NCBI GenBank assembly: GCA_905250075.1
Contig: CAJNOP010000043.1
Coordinates: 244,772 to 308,771, forward strand
Source of the DNA: Rotaria sp. Silwood1
Taxonomy: Eukaryota; Rotifera; Eurotatoria; Philodinida; Philodinidae
Direction: 5' to 3'
Length of the DNA: 64,000 bases
Shown in pieces: positions 1-10,246 of this stretch. A program made the position numbers and the translations under genes. Numbering within the stretch: position 1 is the stretch's first letter; each line of letters starts with the position of its first letter. The notes below the pieces were generated by a model. The model was not told where the DNA came from. It saw nothing but the letters and a program-made list of their open reading frames with translations, and did no database searches.

Positions 1-315
1 TTTGAAATAATATTTAAAAATTCTAAAACAACATAATGTATTATATCCTCAGTAGTAGTTTTACGTAATGTTTCTGATCTTATACTTCAATTTGACAGTA
101 CACGGTAAAATAGACATACATTTGAATTACAACATTTACTTACAAAAATAAATGGCTAAATTTCTTGAAAATTCATGTCTTTATGCTATTCAACGTGTTC
201 TACCTGATAAATCATTTAGTTCTCTATCATAGAAAATAAAATTCATTTATTTGATTATTTAGCTGAATTAGATACCATTTATCGATCAAATATTCAGAAA
301 GATGAGGACGATGAT
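1..315. other. AT-rich sequence without a recognised gene
   Basis: I see no coding frame with plausible splice signals here and no clear repeat. The stretch leads directly into the first G-rich tract. Confidence 0.5.
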
Positions 316-440
316 GAGGGTGTGGGTGTGGTTGTTCTGGTGTGGGATGTGGGGAGTGGCCGTGGGTGTGGATGTGAATGTGAGTGTCTTTTCTACTATC
401 AACACCTACACCCACACATTCACACCCCACACCCACATCC
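316..440. repeat. TGTGGG-type tract that switches strand (copy 1)
   Basis: The plus strand is G-rich (GTGTGGGTGTGG-like units, 316-387), passes through a short spacer with CTACTATCAAC, and becomes C-rich (ACACCCACA-like units, 401-440). The two arms are roughly reverse complements, so the tract can fold back. The unit resembles the TGTGGG telomere repeat reported for Adineta vaga. His/Pro-rich open frames across it are by-products of the repeat, not genes. Confidence 0.75.
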
Positions 441-580
441 TTTTTGTGTTCTTTTATTGATACTTTTTCTATGCTTAACAAATAAATAAAACAACTTTTT
501 CGTATTTCTTCATCTTAATCGGTTTTCATTTGATAAACTTTTAGCTTTTGAAAAACTATTCGTCTACTCTGATATACTTA

Positions 581-742
581 TCGGTACTTGAAACTACTTT
601 AAGAGACTTTGGAGGTACTTGAAGGTACTTGATTGTATTTTAAAGGTACCTGAAGTTACTTTGCGATATTTTTAATGTACTTTGAGCTACTTGAAGCAAC
701 TTGAAGTTACTTTTGTATTTTCAGGTACTTTTGTACTTCAAG
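581..742. repeat. Degenerate short repeat built on GGTACTTGAAG
   Basis: The words GGTACTTGAA, GTACTTGAT, GGTACCTGAAGTTACTTT and CTACTTGAAGCAACTTGAAG recur about ten times in 160 bases at uneven spacing. It is a decayed minisatellite with no coding signal. The rest of 441-1072 shows nothing I can name. Confidence 0.6.
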
Positions 743-1072
743 TCCGCTGTTTCCCCCTTGTAAATTTATTGATAGTTATTGATGAATATCATCCAATGAA
801 GATAAATAAAATATTGTTTGATGAAGAAAAACTTCAATAAATCGACATTGTTGAGATGAATCTATATATTATTGAAGAATAAATTACTTTGAACTAATTA
901 TTCTTTAGCCTTATTATACTAATATAAAACTCGTTAAAAGAAAAATCTCTAACAAATTATACTTGTTTTCCAAAGATAATCGACGGTCAAGAAAACGATC
1001 TGTTTTATTTATGCATTTCAAACAAAACCTTTTTTGTTTTTTTTTAAATGGCACTATTAGCCTGTGCTACAT

Positions 1073-1176
1073 ATGGGTGGGTGCGGGATGTGGGTGTGGG
1101 TATGGGAGTGGGTGTGGGTGTCGGGTGCAAGTGAACAGGATACGATACCCACACCCACACCCACACCCCTTACCCC
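1073..1176. repeat. TGTGGG-type tract that switches strand (copy 2)
   Basis: G-rich units (GTGGGTGTGGGTATGGGAGT-like) occupy about 1073-1122. A non-repetitive core at 1123-1152 includes GTGCAAGTGAACAG and ATACGATACCC. C-rich CCCACA units follow to about 1176. The same core recurs in reverse orientation at 4527-4556. Open frames on both strands here encode only His/Pro or Gly/Cys/Val runs. Confidence 0.8.
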
Positions 1177-1426
1177 AAAACTTTTTTAATCGCAATGGCT
1201 CGCATAAAGCCAGACGCTTCTCACATCGCTTTATTGAATGACTAAGACCCGAATTCGACAAGTATTAATGTTGAAGATTTATTCAAAAAATGGCGGCTGG
1301 CATTTTAAAAGAAATACGACATCAGTTTGATGTTTCATAGCCGCATTTTGCTTCAACACAAATGAAAAAACGCGCATATATTATTGAAAATGAAGTAGCG
1401 CAAACAGTCACTATGATTAGTTCGTC

Positions 1427-3597
1427 TCATTCAGCATAAATAATGTAATTAATAGATTGATATGGTTGCAACAAACTGAAACCGCTGCCGCCACCAACTG
1501 AGCCAGTATTACCACTAACTGAGTGACTGTGATCACCTGCAGCGTTAATACTGATATATGTTCTCCCGATAGGTATAGTATGTGCGTGCGATACTTGATC
1601 ACTCCCGTAACCTTTACTTGTTTTCATACCCCAACCACCAGCTCCCATTTTCTCATTACTTGTAGAGCCTCCATGGTTATGACCTGAGTCGTTAATTGAA
1701 TGTGTATGACTTCCAGCTGCTCTAATGGTTAATGAACCTGGTGTGTGTTGGTGAGTTGGCAATTGGTCAACGGTCAAATCGTGTACTGCTGCTCCACCAC
1801 TTATGCCAGTTTCAGTCACCTGTTTCACACGTAATTCATATGGATCAACACCAATTGGGACACGTCCACGAAAATCTGGTAAATTGAACGTTGTTACATA
1901 ATCGCCAGATCCGTATTGTGTACCAATGACGGCAAACAAACGTTGGTATTCAGCACGTGACACAGTCGAACCGTCACACAGAAGCCATGGATAGGGAGGT
2001 TTACTTGCACCAGAATAGAGCCTAACTTCACCGGTGATAACTAAGTGTGAAGGCGTATGATTAGTTGGAATCGAATATGGTGTATTCATTGTACTAATTA
2101 TTCGAACAATGGCGTTTTGTTCTTTATCCACTGACAACTGCTTTGAAATAACAGCTATCTGTAAATGATCTGTGATATCGCTTAATTTGTAAACTTTAAA
2201 TTCTTTTGGTCTCAACTTTTTCCCTCGCCATTCAGTTTCCATTGCATGCTGTGACAGATGTTTCTGTATATCAGTTTCTGGCATAACTTGATCTGTAATT
2301 GTATGATTTTTTGACGAAGTTGTAGTTGCTGTTTCACCACTACCACTCAAACCGAGACTGAAAATTTTCAAGAAACCTTTACCAATACTACCTGAGAGAC
2401 TACCACTTCCTTTTGCAGCTGATTGTTTCATTTCTTCCACATTGCCATTGAAATACATTTTACTATCATTATGACGTTCCGTTTCTGATTGGTAATACGA
2501 AAACATTTTAGTTATTTCAGCTTCTAATACATCTGGATCCAGATCCGATGGTGACCAAACTTGTTGAAGTGCATCAGATTTTAGTTTTTCCATAGTCGCA
2601 TCTTGCATAGCTGAAAACAGAAAGGATATAGATGTGATAAGGTTAGCTTATAAAAATCTGTTTAACAAGCAAAGTTACCTTGTTGTAGTAATGACAGAAA
2701 TTGTGCTTCGAGACCATCTGATAGTGCTTGTGTGTTGGCTTCTGGACTCTCCGAATAGACTAATTTCCTAATATTCATCGTATATTTTCCAATAAATTTA
2801 GATGCTTGATCACGATGTATGTACTGAGCGTTTGGATTTTCACCATCAGCTGTTGTCTTACTCGCTGCTGCTTTCAGTTGATCACCGGTAATTGATACAA
2901 AACTAGTAGATGTCTGACGGAAGCCAGCAAAGTAGAAGGCGATTTCAATTTCATATTCACCGCTTTCAATCATTTCAGCAATCTGCCGAGCATTTTCCTC
3001 TGTTGAACATTTGAATCGAAAAATCATGAGGAGCGAATTCGGATGAATTGCATGAAACGGTTCTACACCAGCAATCGGTGATTTACTTCCTTGCACGATA
3101 TAAGCTGTGAGTGAGTCGATCATTAAGGGTGCAACATCCCAATATTTTGCATACTCGGCAGTTTTCATATCATATTTTTTTCTAATAGCTTCTCGCGCCA
3201 TTTCATCAACTGCATCATCACCTAATAGCAGTTTAATACGTACTTCATTTTTCGTTGACCAAACCCATGGATCAGTCGGTGAACTTCGTTGAGGTGCCAT
3301 CACCGGTACATAGTAGAAGATTTATTTCTGCGGTGTTTCACCTTCATTCGATACAGAACTATACACATATATTTGACTACCATTGTATTTAAACAGTGTT
3401 ACAATGTTAGTGTTAGCAGTACCGCTGGCAAGGCTACGACTTGTTGGTGCTGCGGCAACGATGGATGATGACGGATCTACTACTTCAATAACATTCGGTA
3501 GAAGCGATGTGAAGTTCAAGAATTTAGTTTCATTGCTGAGCGAGAAACTAGTAACGACAGAAAGCAAATACATGCAGAATACGAATGATAGTAGCAT
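1427..3597 (-). pseudogene. Secreted phage tail-collar domain protein, interrupted by one in-frame stop
   Basis: Two exons, 3597-2679 and 2610-1427, are joined in frame by a 68-base GT-AG intron, giving 701 codons. The start at 3597 opens a hydrophobic signal-peptide-like segment (MLLSFVFCMYLLSVVTSFSL). Codon 92 (3322-3324) is TAA, after which the same frame runs on. A downstream ATG at 3298-3300 would give 601 residues without a signal peptide. The C-terminal third is a Tail Collar domain with WLLCDGS, YGSGDYVTTFNLPDFRGR and a tail with four HxH-like pairs (GSHTHSI, SGHNHGG, SHAHTI, GDHSHSV), as in phage short tail fibres. The middle region is unrecognised. The family is normally phage or bacterial, so transfer is likely; the intron shows it sits in a eukaryotic chromosome. 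It could be a recent nonsense allele, a functional shorter gene or an assembly error. Confidence 0.75.
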
Positions 3598-3639
3598 AAT
3601 GATACTGATGAAAACCTTGTTCTCAGACTAAACCTTGCA

Positions 3640-4069
3640 GATGCATATGAATAGACTACTCCCTATATATGACAAAAAACAACTGAGAGGAGGGATTGGG
3701 TTATGTGAAGAATTTATGACAACAAATAAAATCTCATAAATACAAGCTTGAAGCATACTTGAATTTCTTCTAAAGTATAAAAGTTCTCGCATAAATCAAT
3801 GTAGCGCAAATATATGCTGATACCATATCATGTACCAATCAAATAAAAAGGAGAATTAACGACTTCCCTCTAATAAAATCCAATTGTTTCGAAAAAGGTC
3901 AAAGTTCAGCTTTGTGAAACACGATCTAAAAGGAGTGTTAAAGTGTTTAGGGGTAGAAATGTGAACCCGCTCCCCTCTATCCCTCCTACAAACCGTGACA
4001 GACAGGGTTCTGGGGGTGTCACAGACCAGATCTGGACACATCACAGACCCTGACATACAGGGTGTGGAG
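3640..4069. other. Flank of the large G-rich tract with local direct repeats
   Basis: Nothing coding is supported. From about 3995 the words GTGACAGACAGGGTTCTGG, GTCACAGACC and CCTGACATACAGGGTGTGG repeat in a GC-richer segment that leads into the G-rich array, and probably belong to the same composite repeat. Confidence 0.4.
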
Positions 4070-4650
4070 GGTGTATGTGTGGTTGTGGGCGTGGGCGTGG
4101 GTGGGTGTGAGTGTGGGCTGGGGGTGCGGGTGGGATCCGGGAATGGGTGAGGCTGTGGGTGTGGATGGGTGTGGGTGCGGGATGTGGGTGGGGATGTGGG
4201 TGTAGGTGTGGGGTGTGAGTATGGGGTGTGGGTGTGGTGTGTGAGTATGGGGGGTGGATGTGGGTGTGGAGGGGGGTGGGGGTGGGGGGTGGGGGTGGGC
4301 GGGGGTGCGGGGGTGTGGGGGTGGGTGTGGGTGTGGGGTGTGAGTATGGGGTGTGGGTGTGGTGTGTGAGTATGGGGTGTGGATGTGGGTGTGGATGGGT
4401 GTGGATGTGGGATGTGGGTGAGTGTGTGCCTGGACGTGGGTGTATGGGTGGGTGTGGGCGTGGGGTGTGGGTGGATGTGGGTGTGGGGTGTGAGTGTGGG
4501 TGGATGTGGGTGTGGTGTGGGTGGGCGTGGGTATCGTACTCTGTTCACTTGCACCCTACACCCACACTCACACGCACACCTCACACCCACATCCACAACC
4601 ACGCACACCCACCCACCCACATCCACACCCACACCCACCCACACTCACAC
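4070..4650. repeat. Large TGTGGG-type array that switches strand (copy 3)
   Basis: About 460 bases of imperfect TGTGGG, GTGGGTGTGGATG and GGGGTGTGAGTATGG units on the plus strand end in the core GTATCGTA...TGTTCACTTGCACCC (4527-4556). About 95 bases of CCCACA units follow. The core matches 1123-1152 in reverse complement at 28 of 30 positions by eye. Long Gly/Val or His/Pro open frames across this block are repeat artefacts. Confidence 0.85.
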
Positions 4651-5492
4651 CCTGTTCAGGTTTATCCTAGTATAGTGGTTCATAGGGAGTTTTTGATTTT
4701 TGAAAAGGAAGTTTTTTTTTCTTAAGGTGTATCAGTATATCAATGCTTGGTGAGTCTATGATTTGTATAAAATTTATTTTTCTCTTTAGGTTTATGATAG
4801 TATAATAATTCATGGTGAGTCTCTGATTTTTGAAGAACAATTTATTTTTTCTTTCGATTTATCCGGGTGTTAAGCCTTAGAACGTTTATGGTTTGTATGG
4901 TAAAATGCATTTTTCTGTTTAGGTTTATGGCGGAAGAATGATTGATGGTAAGTTTATTATCGCTAAAAGACATGTTTTTCGTTTAGGTTTTTCACAACCC
5001 GGATTCTTGGAAATTCATTAGCTATGAAATGGATTTGAGTTTTGGCAGTTAGATTTATGGCGATGAGAAATATGCTCTGTATTTTTGTCATTACATAAAT
5101 TGAATTCGTTTTTTTTGAGTCAGAGAGATTTGGATACCAATTATAGATGAGTTTGTCATCAATAAAATAGAATTCATTTTTTCTATTGAGGTTGATAGGT
5201 TTTGGGAACGTTTTCGGTTAGTATATTATCAGTAGAAAAGGTTTGGTTTTTGGTTTGGTTTCATCATTGCTTAATGGCTGCTGGTAAGTTTCTTGATAGT
5301 AAGATATAGTGATTTTTTTTGTTTTAGGTTCATTGTGGTGAAAAGAATTCTCGGTAGGTTTATCATCGGTTTGATGAAATAAATTTTTCTCATGAAGGTT
5401 TATCATAACGACAGGAATCCGAGTGAAGTCTATGAGTATTAAAGTCGATTGACTTTTTGTTGTTTAGGGTCCTGCTGAGAACGATCATCTAG
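4651..5492 (+). repeat. Degenerate ~66-base tandem array of exon/intron-like units
   Basis: About 12-13 units. Each has a T-rich run ending in TTTAG, then about 25 bases (often GTTTAT...), then a donor-like GTGAGT, GTAAGT or GTTAGT, then about 40 bases back to the next TTTAG. The clearest exon-like pieces are 4727-4749, 4790-4814, 4923-4947, 5328-5353, 5398-5422 and 5468-5492. The clearest intron-like pieces are 4750-4789, 4948-4986, 5284-5327, 5354-5397 and 5423-5467. Other units have lost the GT or AG. No joined reading frame is obvious. It may be a decayed minisatellite or an array derived from a spliced unit. Confidence 0.6.
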
Positions 5493-6901
5493 GTTAGTAT
5501 ATACAAGGATGCTATAACTACGATGTTTTAGTATATTATGAATGAAGAGGAAATTAACGTAGTATATTGATTAGTAATTGGTGTAGATGTTAGTTTCTGG
5601 TCGGTAGTTTCGACTTTTTGAAGTAGGCTGTGCATTATCGAAAGCATTTTCTTTTATACAGAAAAACTTGACGAGGAAAACGAAATGAAAGCTTCGGTGT
5701 AGGAGCACAGAGGAGTATCTTGATGTTGGTCCTGGCAGGCATTGATACCTGATGGAAGGTGCCATACAAAACCTATTTGCAACAGGGGAAAGAATAGGTA
5801 TCGTACGAAACCATATTTATACGGAACTTTAAAAAGGTTTCGATTTCGTTGCAAAATTCGGAACCTTTTTTAAGTTTCGTATGGTACCTTTTTTTATTCA
5901 ATGTACGTCGATTGCATTTTCAAACTTTGAGAAAAGTCCCACAATCGTGATTCTTTCATCCGCAGTACGAGTTGCATACATATTTAAGAATCGTAAATGC
6001 AATAAGTAATACTACGCGTTGTTTTATCTCGTGGATCATCTTTTATATCATTGTTTTCTTTTCTCTCATCCTTTCTTTTCGTTATCTCTAAATACGCGTG
6101 CTTTGACTCACATGAATACATACACATGTACATACTTCTGTTTCAGCTACGCATTTCGAAACAAAAAGAAAAGTGAGACAATGGTTAAACTTAGCAAGTG
6201 ACCTGGTTTTAGCACAAAATCACAATAACAGAGCTACTTTTGGATAGTAAATAAGTCCTCATCATAGCTAACTAGGTGTATAGTGAAGAAAAGTCCGCTG
6301 GTTTCATGCCCATAAATGGAATGTTCGTTTATGAATAAAAAATGCTATTTGTCCTCTACCTACAGAAAATACTTCAGCTCATTTGGTTGAAGAATCACCA
6401 CAGTATCCAAATTTTTTCTAACTCTAGTGACTTTCTGGACATCCTATTGAATGAGGATCAAAATTTTTGCATAACATATAAATCATCAATAAGAATAATT
6501 TATTCATAGAAGAGCAACATCTTAAATAATAAAATAGCCAGCGACTTTCTATTCGTCCTTTATTGCTCCTATCTATAATTCTTTTCTTTTATTCATCAAT
6601 CTAATGTTCTACGATTCGATAAGAAACATTAAAATAAATGTTTTTGAACGAGGAAGACAAAAATTTGATACAGTTCCATTGTACATCAGTAACATGCAGA
6701 AAAAGCAACAAATTTTTTTTTCATTTTAGATTTATATTACTTACGTTACCTATTTCTTCGTTTTCCTATTCATTTCTTCATCGAAATTATATAATACTCG
6801 ACATCAATTGATTAGTTTAATTATTCTGGTCATCATTTATTCTTATTTATTTAATTCTTATTTGTTCAATTAATCAAGTTTATTGCTGATATTGATTCAA
6901 A
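5493..6901. other. Intergenic, no gene seen
   Basis: No supported coding exon. It contains the fold-back at 5797-5888. The last ~250 bases are pyrimidine-rich, AT-rich DNA immediately upstream of the protease gene and may hold its promoter, but I see no defined element. Confidence 0.45.
5797..5888. repeat. Short fold-back element
   Basis: The left arm GGTATCGTACGAAACC and an inner TTAAAAAGGTTTCG pair with the right arm GGAACCTTTTTTAAGTTTCG and TTCGTATGGTACC. The structure is an imperfect hairpin of about 90 bases, like a small non-autonomous element or its remnant. Confidence 0.5.
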
Positions 6902-8741
6902 ATGAACAGTCCAAGTGATATTCTTGATGTAAAATCATCAAAAAATATTAATAAAAAAAACGTATATAGTGATATTGATGGAACATTTGATTGTAAATTG
7001 ATCAAAGTAGAATAGTTCGAGTTTTAAGTTATTTCAAAATAGGTGATTTGTGTCTTACACTATAGTATGCTGATGATTATCAAACAATTCTTGATGAAAT
7101 TCAAATAACTATTATTTATGAACAATTGAAATATTCTTTATTATTACGAAAGTAAGAATAATAATAATAATATATTATCTAGGATCAATATAAGTCCATC
7201 CAATGTTTTTTCTAGATCAAATGATGAATCAATTGTTAATGTATCAAATGAGAATACTGAAGTAGTTAAGTCCAGTTTTTATTCAACGTAAGCATGGCAC
7301 TTAAAAAAACATAAGAATAGAATCATATTTATTTTATTTTTCATTATTTAGATTTCATGATTTAACAGGAAATTACTGGAAATATCGTGATCAATTTGTT
7401 AAAATCCCAGGACATTATTATTTATTTTCAGATGATTTAGATGCATCAGTAAGAAAAGAAGTTTATTTGATTTTTCCACGTAAATTTAAATTAGTTAAAG
7501 AGTAAAAAAATCTTTATTAATGAAACACAACATACCTTGAGGTTAATATTTATTGTAATTAAGTGTTTTCAAATTTGATAGAAGAAACAAAGATATACAG
7601 TTTTTTTAAATTCGATAATTTAAAATTTTGTACCCATTTATATTAAAATTTTTCTTTAAATAATCATCAACAATTTCTCGTTTTATTTTAGGTAAGTTCT
7701 GAAGAACAAGAAATTCGTTTAAATCGAATTAATCACATTCCAAAATTTATTTCTACGGAACGTGCATTTTTTAATTCTCAAAAAAATTCAGTACAAGAAA
7801 CATATACATATACTAGCGATGGTTTGAATTATTATATTGAATTACCAAAAACTCCAAGTGAAAATTTAAGATCATCATTATTATTTGTTCGTAAAATGGT
7901 TCTTCGTATTGGTATTTTATATAAACATGAATCAACAAAGCAAATGTATTTCGGTAATGGACTTTTATTAACTAATCGACTTGTTCTAACATGTGCACAT
8001 AATTTCGATCCAATTCAATGGGAAAACAAAAATGTATCATATACTAAAATATATGCGTGTTTTCTTGATCCAGCTTCTGAAACATATTTTTTCTCAAATG
8101 ATTCAAACAATTTCTTAATTGAAGCTAAAATAATTCGTCGTGGTTTAATTGAAGATAATATGTCCGATTACAATGAAGTAAAATCTAACACAACTGATCT
8201 TGCTATTCTTGAATTAGATAAACCAGCACCACATATACAATTAAATGAATATTTTGATCCTAAATTAAATTCATCATCTCAATCAAATATTACAATTAAT
8301 TCAGAATTATTTTTGATTGGCTATAATGGTAAATTGACTCAAAATGATGATTTAAAACCATATAGGTATTTAAAAGATTTTGAAAATTTAACAATTGATA
8401 CATTAAATTATTCTCATCATGTAAATAATAAATCAATTTCAATTGGTCGTCTTATACAAGAAGCATCTCTAGATAATCAATATGCTATGCATGATTGTAG
8501 TACGTTATTAGGATCAAGTGGTGCTTTAATACTTGATTCAACTGGTAAATTTGTGGGTATTCACATAGGAGTTGTCAATTCACGTAGAGAAAAACATGAT
8601 GAATTTTTTTTTAACAAAGAAACATTTAATAAATTTGTATCAGTTAATTCAAAATCATTTTGTGAATTTATTCATCAATCAATTATACCAAATATGGATA
8701 ATGATGAATTGGCACAGAAATGGTTATTTAATTCTAAATAA
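6902..8741 (+). CDS. Trypsin-like serine peptidase, probably intracellular
   Basis: Five exons in frame: 6902-7006, 7066-7151, 7216-7287, 7352-7448 (or to 7493 with a weaker GTTAAA donor) and 7692-8741, giving about 434 residues. The peptidase fold is in the last exon: His near residue 188 in LVLTCAHN, Asp near 254 in TTDLAILEL, Ser near 361 in LLGSSGALILDSTG followed by KFVGIHIG. All three catalytic residues are present, arranged as in Trypsin_2-type domains. The N-terminus is hydrophilic, with no signal peptide, so the protein is probably not secreted. The first ~100 residues are Asn/Asp/Ser-rich and unrecognised. Uncertain points are the exon 4 end and whether an exon lies upstream. A peptidase role is inferred from the triad; the substrate is unknown. 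Confidence 0.8.
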
Positions 8742-9386
8742 AACATTCTTTTTGTATTCGTCTCTACATATCATTTTGTTTCATATCCTATATAATTATT
8801 TCTCTTTTATATATTTATCATGCATATGTTAATTCATTGTTTATAACAACTCTTTTATCTGATTTTTTTTATAGTTCATCATTATCTCTAAAAGCAATTG
8901 TTGATATTGTTCGTTGAAATGATGTTGATGAACCGAATATTTCATTAAGACAAGATCTATGGTGATATAACAATTTTTCAGAACAATTTTTCGACTATTG
9001 AAAATAATTGATTTATCGAATCATTTTATAGAAATATTTTTCCTTTCTATTCACATGTTTTCATATCTGTTGGAAATGTTTCATCTTTATGTTTTCTAAT
9101 CACATCGAATTCATTAAGAACATATCAAATCAAGTTTAAGTGTTGAGTGTCTTCTCTTCACATATTCAGATATATGATGACAATATTTCGATAAGTAAAG
9201 ACATCACAAAATCTTCTTATTTTTCTCGAGAGTGTTTCGAAAAGAATTGTTCAATATCTAAACAAATGTTGAATCGCTTAGTCTAACTTTTATAGTTGAT
9301 ATGAATAGTTTTATCGGCAATTTAAATAGAAGAGTAATTAAAATTCAGATTTTTCAAGAGGATACCGTAAACCTAGTGGGAAATAT
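8742..9386. other. Downstream region with a possible coding relic
   Basis: After a TTTTTTTATAG sequence at about 8873, a frame reads SSLSLKAIVDIVR, a stop, then NDVDEPNISLRQDLW, ending near 8965. This looks like the remnant of an exon, perhaps from a lost neighbour. Nothing else is recognisable. Confidence 0.25.
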
Positions 9387-9540
9387 TTGCTTCAAAGAAC
9401 GGGAAAGAACGCGTTCCGTAAAATTAAAAGCCTTTTTTTTAAGAAAAGAAGACGTTCCAACAAAAGTGGAAAGCGTTCTAAAATGGAACCATTAAGAACA
9501 CATTCCATGTTTTTTGGAACGCATTCTTGGTCGTTATTGC
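9387..9540. repeat. Cluster of GAACG..TTCC palindromic words
   Basis: GAACGCGTTCC, GACGTTCC, GGAAAGCGTTC, GGAACC, GAACACATTCC and GGAACGCATTC occur within about 150 bases. The spacing does not match the alternating nGAAn array of a heat-shock element. Overlapping open frames of 60-95 codons here look incidental. Confidence 0.4.
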
Positions 9541-9940
9541 CTGAATTTAGATGCACTATAAGAGTTCTCGAAGAGAAGTTCAGACATAATTTTTTGAAAG
9601 ATCGATTCTGGCGCAACTCGACAAGCTCTATCCAATGGCGTGCTCTAATTTTTCGTAGCTCAAACTGTTATTAAAAAAAAAAAAATTTTTTGGAATCAGG
9701 ACTGCCAGTTGTAAAGTATGACTTATTTGAAGGTTTCACCATTTTTGGCACCAGTTTCAGGGTATCGTACTGCAGAGCTGTCATTTTTGAATCAAAAGTG
9801 ACCTCAAATTCACATGAAAGCGTTCATCAGTCAAAAGAATCCATTCTCGGGTGTTTCTCAAGAGAATGTTAAAAAAAGCGGTCTCATTTCGATGGAATCC
9901 TATCTTGACTGTTTCGAAATAGCATGGGCAGAGACACGTT

Positions 9941-10040
9941 NNNNNNNNNNNNNNNNNNNNNNNNNNNNNNNNNNNNNNNNNNNNNNNNNNNNNNNNNNNN
10001 NNNNNNNNNNNNNNNNNNNNNNNNNNNNNNNNNNNNNNNN
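9941..10040. other. Assembly gap of 100 N
   Basis: Exactly 100 N, which usually marks a scaffold join of unknown size. Sequence on both sides is non-coding and rich in short TTCG/GAAC words. Anything between the protease gene and the SAP-domain gene may be missing here. Confidence 0.99.
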
Positions 10041-10246
10041 TATCTGATTGGTACTCATTTCTTTGGGAACAGACAAAGATCGTTCATTCATATTAGACAA
10101 AGAACTTGTTCGTTCGTTGAATGACCGTTCTTTCTTTCAATACTTTTGTTCGACGAAATCACTTCTTCTTTCTTTATCAAAATAAAAAACTTTGTTTTTT
10201 TCAAGATTTTATTTTATGATAAAAATAATTTAATTTATTTAAAATC

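Noticed and set aside
227-1261. His/Pro or Gly/Cys open frames at 227-481 and 963-1261
   Set aside because: Same cause: the smaller strand-switch tracts read as protein.
3856-4725. Long open frames rich in His/Pro/Thr (262 codons, minus) and Gly/Val/Cys (165 codons, plus)
   Set aside because: They are translations of the TGTGGG-type array in both directions, with no domain, no splice context and mirrored composition.
9387-9540. Heat-shock elements in the GAACG..TTCC cluster
   Set aside because: Spacing between GAA and TTC is mostly four bases and irregular, not the two-base alternation required.
9301-9674. Overlapping open frames of 64-95 codons on both strands
   Set aside because: They overlap the GAACG-word cluster on opposite strands and have no domain or splice context.
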